A stretch of 64,000 nt of DNA, from positions 246,462 to 310,461 of the forward strand of contig CAJNDS010002301.1 in NCBI GenBank assembly GCA_905221605.1. Reading direction: 5' to 3'. The notes beneath the pieces are model-generated. The model saw only the letters and a program-made list of their open reading frames with translations. It made no database searches and had not been told where the DNA came from. A program made the position numbers and the translations under genes. This DNA is from Symbiodinium natans (lineage: Eukaryota > Sar > Dinophyceae > Suessiales > Symbiodiniaceae). Shown here piece by piece: positions 40,851-50,705 of the stretch; position 1 is the first letter of the stretch; each line of letters starts with the position of its first letter.

Positions 40851-42628
40851 TTGTGTTTGGGAATTTGGCGTTTCGGGCTTAGGGCTTAGGGTTTAGGGTT
40901 TTTTATATTAGGGATTTAGAGGTCTGGGGCTTATGTCGCCAACCCGCACCCCCCTCACAGAGAAGCCGGCAGGATCAGAGAAAAGATTTAGGGCTTAGGG
41001 TGTAGGGTTTAGGGCTAGGTTTGGGTTTAGGGTTTAGGGTTTCGGGTTTAGGGGTTAGGGTTTAGGGCTTAGGGCTTAGGGTTTAGGGTTTTTTTGGGAA
41101 TCGCGATCGCACAGCTCTCGCGGAACGCTTGCCGCCCTCCAGTTTGTGAACCACCTGGGGCCACTAGGCGCGCACAGCTCACCTCCTCCCAAACGGCAGA
41201 AAGTTCAACCATCACTCACAATCACTCAGTAACACTTCCATAGGATCCTGGGGCCGCAGGGCAACATAGTCACCCCCTCCCAGACGGCAGCATAGGTGAA
41301 ATCTGAATACTTCAACATACAATCATCCAAAGTCGTGAGACACAAGCACCTAATTGAAAGGGGAGAGAATTCACGATCTGTACAGCGAAGCCCGGGTCAG
41401 TACGGGTTCAAGGGTCCGGCTTGTCCATGCTCCCCCGGCTTGCCACCCCTTTCTCGCTCGTTCGCAACGCCTCCGACCACCTCCTATAACCCCTGCATGT
41501 CCTTCAAATTCAATCCTCATCACCGCTACTCGCCAGGCCGTCGGCGACTGATTGACCACATCCACCTGCCATGGCCACAATCCACCAGGATGTTCTCACC
41601 TTCGATGTCCCTGCCCACTATCACGATCACGCCGGAGCATTCGGCAGGCACCCAACGTACACACACTCCCCTCCCGCGCAACCTGCCAACGTAAACGTAG
41701 CTGACCACGACCTCACCCGCCGGGTCGCCGACGCCAACGCGGTAGTCGTTCCCACTCCCTAAGGTTCACCAAATAGCGGCAGCGGTTCACGAGGCTCAAC
41801 GACCCCACCGCAGGCGATGAAGACAACCTCAAGCAGGAACTCCGATCCAAGTCACGCCCTTCACGACACACCGGGGAAACCCTACAACCCTCCTTAGGCC
41901 AAATCCTTCAGCCATAGGGTAGGGTGAAGGGTTTAGGGTATTAGAAATTGGGTGCGCAGTTTAGAGCATATAGGGGTACCCAGAATGAGGCCCCAACGCG
42001 GATAGAACCTCCCGGGGCACACAATACGCAAGGCAAACTACATAGCCTCAAACAGAAAACGAGAGAGGAGATGTGCCTCATATTGGAGATCGACTTACCT
42101 TTGTAGGTGCAGAGTTTAGGGTTGGGAGTTGAATCATAAACCCAAAACACCCAACCAAAGAACCCCAAACCCACATGAAGTCGCTTTATGTTTGCTAGCC
42201 AGAAGTCGCACATGTTTTTGGGAGGAACCAAACCCTAAGGGTCCATGTAACAATATGGTGTATGCCTCGGCCCGAAAGCTACTTGTATCATATGTAGGCA
42301 CCTGGACCCATAGGGATACACCAAAAACAACCCGAAACCCTATATCCTAAACCCCAAACCTTGGGTGACACCATACCCCTCTTGAGCCCCCCTCTCTTAA
42401 GAACCCTAGAACCCTAAACCCTATAACCCTAAGCCCTAAACCCTAAACAAGCTTTCCAAAACCCGAATTCCACGTCTTCTTGGCGTCCATCGTGCGCAGC
42501 AGCTGCGCCACGATGCCTTCCACGCACATGCACTCCTGGGAGGGTTTAGGGTGTAGGGTTTAGGGCTTCGACTCTTTTGTTGAAACTCGCTGATTGACAG
42601 AGTTTAAGGGGCTTCAGGGTCTTCGGGG

Positions 42629-42769
42629 TACTTGGAGGTTCAAGGTACTTGTTAACCAATTACAACTGTGCTGAGAAATGTACTTATAACCATAGTAAGG
42701 CACTCAAGGGGCCTATTAGTATTTAAGTACAATTATACTTGGTTAATAAGTACCATGAACCTCCAAGTA
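42629..42769. mobile_element. Inverted-repeat element, family G, copy 8
   Basis: The ends TACTTGGAGGTTCAAGGTAC and GTACCATGAACCTCCAAGTA are nearly exact inverted repeats of about 20 bp. AACCAATTACAACTGTGC and TACAATTATACTTGGTTAAT extend the pairing inwards. It is the best-preserved copy. Confidence 0.9.
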
Positions 42770-43649
42770 GGGGTGTCGCCTCCTCTCTTCATCCCTTCCC
42801 CCGGTCAAATAGGCCCAAACCCCGGTTTAGGGTTTAGGGTTTAGAGTTTAGAAACCTACTACCCCTACGATTGTGGCGCTTAATTGGGGGCGTAGGGTTT
42901 GGGCACCCTAAACCCTCTACCCTCAACCCTTAGCCCTAAACCCTAAACCCTAAACCCTAAACCCCAAACCCGAAACCCCGAATCGAACCTTAAACCCTAA
43001 ACTGCCCGCACGCTCCTTCCGGTTGAGGTACGAAGATCCCGAGGCCGGAACCTCCTCCTGCGGGAGGGTTTAGGGTTGAGGGTTGGAGGGTTGAGGGTTT
43101 AGTTTAGGGTTGAGGGTTTAGGGTTTAGGGTTTAGGGTTCACGTAGGGTTTAAGGTTTAGGGTTTAGGGTTTAGGGTTTAGGGTTTAGGGTTGAGGGTTT
43201 AGGGTTTAGGGTTTAGGGTTTAGGGTTCAGGGTTTAGGGGTTAGGATAAGGGTTGAGGGGTAAGGTTGAGGACTTAGGGTTTGTGCTCAGGGTTTCGGGA
43301 TTAGGGCCAAGGAATTCGGGTTCAAGGGTTGGGGGGTTTGGGGCTGAAGGTGCTGGGTCTAGGGTTTAGGGTTTAGGGTGTCTCAATGAGTGGGCGCGCT
43401 GGTGCTGAAAGCACCCAGGCGCGCGCCCCGAGTTGCATAAGCCCACCCCGCTGGCGCTCCACCCTCGCCTTAACCTTTACGGGTTTAGGGTTCTTTTGAA
43501 CTCTGATCGTGCTTTTGCTATTTTTCTCTTGTCTATTGGTTGGGTTTAGAAGCTCGGCATCGATGCCGATCAACTACCCTGAAGCTCGCAGCCCCTAGGC
43601 ATGCAAGGGAGATGTCTATCAGTCGAGGGCTGCTGGGAGAGCCAAAAGT

Positions 43650-44135
43650 CAGAGGTTTGGGCTTGGGGTTGGCTGCCGCCTTCGCCCTCTGTGATGCTGC
43701 GTGTTGGGCGGAGGTTGGAAAACTTGCTTGGAAGGGCGTGAAATCAGGAGTTTGCCTCATTCGAGGCTGCCGCCTTCGCGCCCTGAAGTCAAAGGGGTGT
43801 GATGGGCGGTTGCTGCTGCCTTCGCTTTTGCTGATGCTGCAGCTGGACCTTGGTGGCCTTGTGAATCATTTTAAAAGTGAAAAACCCAAAGGTTTGGGCT
43901 TGGGGCTGGCTGCCGCCTTCGCCCTTGGTGATGCTGCGTCTTGTGGGGATCTGGATCTCTAGCTTGAAAGGTCCAGACACCTCAGGCCAAGGCTTGTTTT
44001 TCAGGCAGGGTAAGCAGATCCAGTCCCAGACAGGGGGCCACAACCTCCCAGCTCAAACTTCAAAACCCGAAGGTTTGGGCTTCGCCTTGCATGCTGCGTC
44101 CTGGCTGGGGATCTGGATCCCTTGCAAAAATCCTC
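43650..44135 (+). repeat. Degenerate direct repeats beside the truncated copia copy
   Basis: The phrase GGTTTGGGCTTGGGG(T/C)TGGC followed by TGCCGCCTTCGCCCT and TGATGCTGCGT occurs at about 43656 and 43890, with shorter forms at about 43764 and 44070. The unit is roughly 100-235 bp. A plus-strand open frame follows the repeats (Leu/Gly/Ala-rich) and is probably not a gene. Confidence 0.6.
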
Positions 44136-46827
44136 AGACCAAAGCCAAGGCCAGAGTCAGGCAGGCCTCCCAGGCAAGGCTCCCAGGCCTCTGCCTGGGA
44201 GCGAAGAAGAAGGAGAGTTGGATGGGTATTCTCCGGATTTTTCGGACGTGCCTGAAGAAACAGGCATGGAGGTTGAGCCTCCCGGAGGCGTAGGTCTTGA
44301 GGACCTCGACGCCCCTATGGATCCAGGAGAAGACGATGCCATGGAAGAGGGCCTGACGTGGCTCTATGAGCAGGGCCTTAGGCAACTCTTTGATGGGCCT
44401 GACTTGAGAGTAACGACAAAAATCCGTAAGGGAGATAATGTCAAAGAGTGGTTCCGTATGAAGTTTGGTGGAAAGAAGATTTGGGTCCATGTCCCGGACA
44501 ATGCGGTTTGTGAAGTTTCTGGCAAGGTTTTGCCTCGTAAGCATCTTGAAGAAGGTATGAGACTCGAGCTCTCAGAACTTGATGCTTTTGGTGTAGCTAC
44601 GATTATAGGAGAAGCTGAGGCCCGTAAACGAGCTACACGGAGAATCCATACGACTAGGTGGGTTCTGACTTCGAAACCGTCGGCCACGAACCCTGAACGA
44701 GTTCGTGCTCGTCTTGTTGTGAGAGACTATGCATTTGGATCCAATCCTCTAGCTGATGGGATATATTCCCCCACCACGTCTTTGGAAGCCTTGAGGGGTG
44801 TCCTTGCTATTCATGCTGTCAGAGGTGGCACCTTGTTGTCAGCAGATGTGAGCGTTGCCTTCATGCAAGCGCCTGTGCAGGGAGTAGAGTGTATCCGGTT
44901 TCCGAATGGGATGTATGATGAGGAGAACAAGCCGCTGTTTGCGCAGCTACACAAAGCCATGAATGGCTTGAGAGTAGGACCACTGAGCTGGTACCTAGAG
45001 TTTACAAGCACGCTGCGTAAGCAGTTTGGGTTTGGTGAGACTGCCGACCCTACTGTGCATCACCGGCTTGAGAAGGATGGTGCGCTGACCTTGGTGTTAG
45101 TGTATGTTGACGATCTCATCATCTTTTCCCAGAATCCGCCAGTTGCCAAGGATCTGTACGCTAAGCTAGCGAAGATCTATAAAATGAAGCAGACAGGGCT
45201 TCTAGAACCTGGCAAGACTGGGCAGCTCGAGTTCTTGGGTCGAGTGATCGCCCGAACCACTGAGCACGGGCCTGTGTTCTTTGGCCTGAAGCCGGGGTAC
45301 TTGAAGTCGCTTGGAGAAGAGTTTGGCATTAGCGGAAAAGGTGTGAAACCAGTGCTGGGAAACCTCGAGAGGGAGTACCGGAAGAAGGAGGCTGGAACAC
45401 CTATCAGCACTGAGGCGTATGAACGCTATAGACGTGTGCTTGGTAAGTTGATGTGGGCAAGCTTGACGTTGCCGCATTTGTCCTACCCGGTAGGATTTCT
45501 GGGCCGGTATCAGAGTGACCCAGATAGCCAGGCAGAAGCTTGCTTGAGACGCGTGGTTCGCTGGGTGATGGCTTTGCCTGAGTACCTTCAGCGATTTTCG
45601 GCAGAAGCGTTGGAGTATCCTTGCTGCGCTTCGGAAACCAGGCTCTCTGGCTTTGTGGATGCGTCATGGAACATTTGCTCTGTGTCTGGTGCTATCGTGA
45701 AGTGGCATGGCATCATGATCAAAACTTTCTCGCGGAAACAGTCGGTGACCGCGTTGAGTTCGGCGGAGGCCGAATTGGCAGCCCTGACTGAGGCAGCCAA
45801 AGAGTCGGATTCGGAAGCCGCTTTGTCGATTAGCAAAATGACGGGGTTGTTACGCCGTGTTCGGCACCTGGAGCTTCGTCATCGCTATCTTCAAGAGCTA
45901 GTCCACCTGGAAAGGCTGATTCTAAGCTTCATCAGTGGAGAACGGAATCCAGCCGATGGACTGACGAAATCTCCTGAGGAGTTGTTGCTTGAGCATTTGC
46001 TGGTTGCGTGTGGACTGGAAAGAGTGTGTGAAGAAGACCTTCAGGGTCTTGTAGTTCCTGAACACCTTCGTGAACGAATGGAAGAACTTGAAGAAGTATG
46101 TGAAAAGCTTGAGAAAATCCCGACAAACCTGGCTAAGTACGAGCCAGTGGCAAGAGACCTTGCGTTGGGATCTGTTCCTCTGCTTGTGATCGAGGTGTTT
46201 TGTTCAACGGACAGTGCGTTGTGCCGAGCGTGTGCTCGTGACCGAGTAGCATATATAGGCATAACTGAGAAAGAAGACTTCTTAAGCAAGAGTACTCAAA
46301 TGTTTCTAGGAGAGGTCTTGCTGTGTCTGTTGAGTAGGAAACCGCCCCAGATCTATGTCCACATAGCTTCCCCGTGTACCGCTGGATGTAGCTACCGCTT
46401 TAAGAACTGGCATCGACCGAAGTTTCGACATCGGTGGCGAGAGCAGGTCAAGAAGCATGTTGCATCTTGGAAAGCTTTAGGAAGACTTCTGGAGGACCGC
46501 TGCAAAGAGATCCTGGTTACCCAGGAATGGCCAAAGAACTGTGGTCTTTGGAAGGAGGAAAGTTATCTGAAAGAAAAGAAGCGCCTTGGTCTGAACTTTG
46601 GAAGGGTTGTGGACCGTTGTGCCTTCGACGGGGTCTTTAAGCGGTGGTTCTTTGCTACAAACCGAGAGGAGTGGAGTGAAATCTTCTCTGGAAAGCCCTG
46701 TGACAAAAGTCATCAGCATGTTTCACTTGCTAGTGTCGAAGAAACAGGTATCTATCCGACTAAACTGGGTAGAGCTCTTTTGCGTGCTGCGAAAGTCACG
46801 TTAGGTCTTGTAGGAACACCTTCTTAG
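44122..46827 (+). pseudogene. Truncated copia pol: RT, RNase H, C-terminal domain
   Basis: A 901-codon open frame. The first 27 or so residues come from the flanking sequence and the rest is copia pol. The reverse transcriptase is complete, with LSADVSVAFMQAP and the catalytic YVDD. The RNase H has FVDASW and SSAEAELAAL, but the segment between KES and DSEAALS is deleted, which removes the helix and strand before the third acidic residue. The C-terminal domain is intact. I noticed only four amino-acid differences from the long copy (His/Gln, Phe/Leu, Met/Arg, Tyr/Ser) apart from the deletion, so divergence is very recent. With no LTR or gag it cannot move alone. Confidence 0.85.
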
Positions 46828-46968
46828 GTCGGCAGTAGGAGTGCTCGCTTTCGGACTTTGCCTGGGATGAGATGTTTAAGCACTGGAAACACCGAGCTGT
46901 GAAGAAGTGCGTGGCTCTGAGGCATCACAGTCCAAGCGGGGGTGTGAAAGTTCCTGTCTGGCTCAAGG
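44203..46968 (+). mobile_element. Ty1/copia element, 5'-truncated copy
   Basis: The sequence matches the second copy (56484 onward) from GAAGAAGAAGGAGAGTTGG to beyond the stop codon and through the same short LTR stub (TGTGAAAG at 46943). Gag, protease and integrase are absent. An 84-bp in-frame segment of the RNase H region is missing near 45809. LTR elements rarely truncate at the 5' end when they insert, so this copy more likely arose by segmental duplication or recombination. Confidence 0.9.
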
Positions 46969-49071
46969 TTTCGGCTCAACCCCGGTGGGGTGCTCAGGTA
47001 GAGAGCGTCTTTAGTGCCGTTGTGGCTGGCCCTGGGGCTTGTAACTAAGGGTAGGTTCCGTTTTGAGGCCTGGCAAAACGGTGTTTGCTCGTAGGCCGGC
47101 TGACCGGCTAAGCTGTCATAGAGCGGCGGCCCGCCAACTGCTGCCGTCGACGAAGGGCGTGAGTGCACAGTTTTCGGCCTCGCTTCGCTAGAGGGAAGCT
47201 TTTCGTCCTCGCGTTGCTGAGGGAACCTTGTGGCCTACAGTCTGCTCTGGGTCACAGTGAGAGTTGCAGCCTCGCATTGCTGGAGGGGTGACGCAAGCCT
47301 GTTGCTCACCAGAGATTCCTGCTGTCTCTGGGTGAGCAAAACCCACCGACCCTCATTTGGATTGAGGGCTGTGCTGAAGGTGAGTTTGGGTTCCTCGCTC
47401 GTTTGTGTGGAAACCGAAGGTGAGACCGAAACACGGGGGGAAACGGCCAGGCACGCTGCAGACAGTGCAGGCCAACGTCGCACTGCAAGAGGCATCCTTG
47501 CAGTGGCGACAGGAGTGTCCCGAACAATTGCGGTGTGCTCGAGCCCAAGCTTGCAGGTTTTCGGGGATCTGCAAGCTGAGCACAACAGGATTTTCTTCGC
47601 AGGTAGAATCAGGTAGAAAAGATTTGGCCCAACCCTGGTGGATCTGCCTGGACATAAATAACCAGAGGCATCAGTGTCGTAAAGCTCATTGACTGGTGCT
47701 ACTGAGAAACCGTTGCCAAGGAACTTGCAGTAGGACTGTGGTGCGGCGCAGTGCAAGTTGAAGAGCAGCTGGTGGTGGCTGCTCCCCGGAAAACCAATAG
47801 TCCAAGAAGCCTCCTTCGGCCTCGCTCCGTGCTGAGGGTTTGTAAGGGTTGGTATTGGCCGGAAAGGATTCAGATGGAGGTTACCCGATCTTCGCGCTTT
47901 TCCCATCTGAAGGCAACCAATGGTAATCAGCCTGCTGGACATGGCAGGCCTGCTTTTGTTTACATCCACGTCTCCTGCAAGGGCTGGGGTCTGTCCGTGC
48001 ACACAGACAAGGCGGAACCTTGCAGATGTTTAGGTCCTCGCGGCACGGCCGCTGGAGGTTGTTTGAAGATGTTGGCTCTCACTATCTGGTGAGTGGTTTG
48101 TATGGGCACTTGCTGGGGCAAGGCGGCTCTGGCGTCTGAGGATGGTACATGTGCTGGCTGCTGAGTACGGGCCACCGAAAGAGACCTGTGGTAAGACAAG
48201 CGATGAAAGGAGCCGAACTCCTAAAGAAAGGACAGGCTAGCTCACGCGGACGCCACGCAGAGTATGTGTTACTATCTTCAGATGTTGGAGCCAAATTGCC
48301 AGCCTTGTGACGTGAGATGTGGTGTTTGGATTCGGCCTCAAGCACTGGAAGGCCTACAACAACAAATCCGAATGAAAACTGTGGTCCTAAGACACGCGGT
48401 GCAGCTGCTTATACGTGGCACCGCGGGGGTCACAAAGAGATAGAGGGCTTGCCAGCAGGGGAACTCTGTCTAAAGAGAGCCCTGGCTCAGTGAGGAGCTG
48501 AGGGCCTGGCTGCGCTGATGCAGCGGAATGGTTGTTCGGCCTCGCCTCCGCTGAGGGAACAACAGTCAATGCTTCTCTGCAGTGTCGGTCCGGGTTAGTA
48601 AGAGCGAGAACGCCGGGACCTCGAGCTGCAGTTTTACCATGAAGCAACCGCGTGAGATGCATTATTGGTCAACTGGTGAGTAAGAGCGAGAAAGCCAGGG
48701 TGACGCTACTTTGGGGGAGGCTGCAAGGCACGGTTAGTAAGTGCGAGAAAGCCGGAGCTGCGGACGAACCTGGAGTAGCAGTTTTTCATACCTCACGTGT
48801 TTCACTTTGCGGCCTCGCATGCGCTGAGGAAATATGCCTCGAACAGAACATCCAGTGCTGAGTGGGGATTGCCAAACTTACGGAGGCTGATGCCACAACA
48901 AGTGCCTCAACAGCAATGCATGCGGAGGGCAAAGTTCGGCCTCGCGAGTGCTGAGGGTTGCAGCTGAGAGAGGGCCTAGCTGAGAACGCAACACCTCAAG
49001 CGAGGTAATTTTTAGTTTAGTTTCACCTTGACCAACGGCCCCTTCGGGTGGCTACGCCTCGCAGCGTGCAG
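46969..49071. other. Non-coding region with GGCCTCGC...GCTGAGG hairpin repeats
   Basis: Seven copies of a short hairpin-forming motif lie at about 47174, 47203, 47267, 47816, 48536, 48809 and 48935. Long open frames on both strands (for example 47235-48002 minus) lack family features. The first 150 bp or so are distantly similar to the sequence after the second copia copy (59334-59470). I see no gene. Confidence 0.6.
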
Positions 49072-49471
49072 ACGAAAGTTCCTGTCTAAGGACATGTTAA
49101 CTTTGTTGTCCTGCATGCTGGCTCAGAGTTGTGTGTGTGTAGTTGTAGGAACTCCGTAGTTGTGCCTTGGAGGCTCGACGGGAGTGCTGCTTTAAGTGGG
49201 AAAGCCTTTTGAAGTGCTTGAGTTGTAGGGATGTGTGTCTGGAAGCTGTAGAAGTGTCTGTGCACGTTTTTGCCTGCTTTAGGTGTAGTTGGGTAGGTCC
49301 CGAGAACTCCCACTGACGTTTGAGTTTGTTTTGTGGCTGTGGAGAACACGTGGCAGAGCAGAGTTTTCACCTGTGTGTAAAGAGTTTCACTGACGAAGCC
49401 TCCGGCTTATGACTTTGGCTCAAGTCGTGAGAAAAAGAGGGTTCAGCGCGCTGCTGCTGTGTTTTCACACT
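49072..49471 (+). mobile_element. Copia LTR relic (solo LTR)
   Basis: GAAAGTTCCTGTCTAAGGAC to GCTGCTGCTGTGTTTTCACA matches the 5' LTR at 50265-50662 over its whole length with few differences. The first four bases of the LTR are altered and no primer-binding site follows. It also carries the ACTTTGGCTCAAG motif (49412-49424). It may be a solo LTR left by recombination. Confidence 0.8.
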
Positions 49472-49472
49472 T

Positions 49473-50264
49473 TGTGGGGGCGGCTAGGCTTGAGCCACGG
49501 TGTATTCCACCGCCCAGCCCTTAGCGGACCAACACCAGGCTCGCCAAGATCCGTGCGGCCATGCTGTGCAGGGACATCAGCTTTCGGCACTGCCGCAATG
49601 CTTGTACTGGCACTTCCCGCGGCACAGAGGAAAGTGGTAAAGACTACCATGTTCCATGAGCGTGGCTGTCCCGTCAGAGGAAAGTCCTTTGAAGTTTGAC
49701 ATGCCTCCATGAGGCTCATCTGAACTTTACCCAGCTGGTCTTCTGGGACACTGGAACGCAACAGAAACTTCATTTGGACTACGATTTTGGCATACTGGAA
49801 GACCAGCCCAATGGCGCTCCACGAAAACCTGGTATCCAAAGGTGAGTACAATGTCGGCCAACAACCAGCTGAGGTCGTAACTGCTGCCCAGTTTGCTTTG
49901 ACTCTTGTCCTGGTCAGGCACACGGACCCATCGACACGTCTCCATCCACCTGCCAGCAGGGCTGCGTAGCGGTCTCGCAAGCAGATGTTGCAAATTGGGG
50001 CCTGGTGGCATGCGAAGACAGGGAACCTATCCCCTCAACTTGAAAGTGCAGGCTTCCGAGTATCGGCAGGCGTACAAGACAGCAGAAATTTCCGGAAGGA
50101 GGCGCATGGAGGAGCAAAGCGACAGATTGATGGCTGGACCCACAATAGCCTTCAGTCCCGCGGCTTGCATGACCGTTTCGGCCTGCTTTGGCTTAACACA
50201 GCTCAGGCAGAGGATGGCTTCCAGCATGGAGTTGGCCGAAAACCCAGACTCCGTACAGTCAGGG
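49473..50264 (-). pseudogene. Host gene fragment between LTRs (membrane-protein-like)
   Basis: Two minus-strand open pieces look like host exons. Near 50030-50240 the reading includes AAGLKAIVGPAINLSLC, and near 49715-49840 it includes GLVFQYAKIVVQMKFLLR followed by SVPEDQLGKVQ. The second part has the look of a loop in an MFS-type transporter ('VP...QGK.Q'). Copia sequences now flank it closely on both sides. The assignment is weak. Confidence 0.3.
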
Positions 50265-50662
50265 TGTGAAAGTTCCTGTCTAAGGACATGTTAACTTTGT
50301 TGTCCTGCATGCTGGCTCAGAGTTGTGTGTGTAGTTGCAGGAACTCCGTAGTTGTGCCTTGGAGGCTTGACGGGAGTGCTGTTTCAAGTGGGAAAGCCTT
50401 TTGAAGTGCTTGAGTTGTAGGAATGTGTGTCTGGAAGCTGTAGAAGTGACTGTGCACGTTTTTGCTTGCTTTAGGTGTGGTTGGGCAGGTCCCGAGAACT
50501 CCCACTGACGTTTGAGTTTGTTTTTGTGGCTGTGGAGAACACGTGGCAGAGCAGAGTTTTCACCTGTATGTAAAGAGTTTCACTGACGAAGCCTCCGGCT
50601 TATGACTTTGGCTCAAGTCGTGAGAAAAAGAGGGTTCAGCGCGCTGCTGCTGTGTTTTTACA
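50265..50662 (+). repeat. Copia 5' LTR
   Basis: It starts TGTGAAAGTTCCTGTCTAAG and ends TGTGTTTTTACA, the TG...CA form expected of LTRs, and is 398 bp long. A second full-length copy lies at 49072-49471. ACTTTGGCTCAAG at 50605-50617 matches the 3' end of the dinoflagellate spliced leader in 12 of 13 bases. Confidence 0.9.
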
Positions 50663-50674
50663 TGGTAGCGGAGC
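50663..50674 (+). other. Primer-binding site, initiator-Met tRNA type
   Basis: TGGTAGCGGAGC follows the LTR's terminal CA directly. It is two bases different from the usual copia primer site TGGTATCAGAGC and would pair with the CCA end of an initiator Met tRNA. Confidence 0.75.
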
Positions 50675-50705
50675 GTGTTTGGCACGCTCGTAGAAACTAG
50701 AAGCC

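Larger units (their letters stand above)
1..43400. repeat. Interstitial telomere-repeat domain (TTTAGGG/CCCTAAA)
   Basis: Dozens of short arrays of the heptamer TTTAGGG and its complement lie between and inside genes throughout this stretch, usually 3 to 30 units each and switching orientation many times. They stop near 43,400 and are essentially absent from the transposon block. The heptamer is the telomere repeat of plants and of dinoflagellates. Because exons of several minus-strand genes lie between the arrays, this is not a chromosome end but a gene region whose introns and spacers are loaded with telomere-type sequence. Degenerate copies (TTCAGGG, TTTCGGG, CTTAGGG, TTTGGGG) surround the perfect ones, which suggests repeated insertion and decay. 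Confidence 0.95.
40110..43600. other. Gene-poor stretch with minisatellite, family G element and last telomere arrays
   Basis: Open frames near 41296-41762 overlap on both strands and I could not pick a real one. Telomere variants lie at 40880-41090, 42825-42975 and 43060-43380. After about 43,400 the telomere repeats end. Confidence 0.5.

Noticed and set aside
41296-41762. A gene in overlapping frames of 60-132 codons
   Set aside because: Frames on both strands are equally open and none shows a motif or splice partner, so I could not support any.
47235-48002. 255-codon minus-strand frame
   Set aside because: No domain, several competing frames on both strands, and hairpin repeats within; probably chance in GC-rich sequence.
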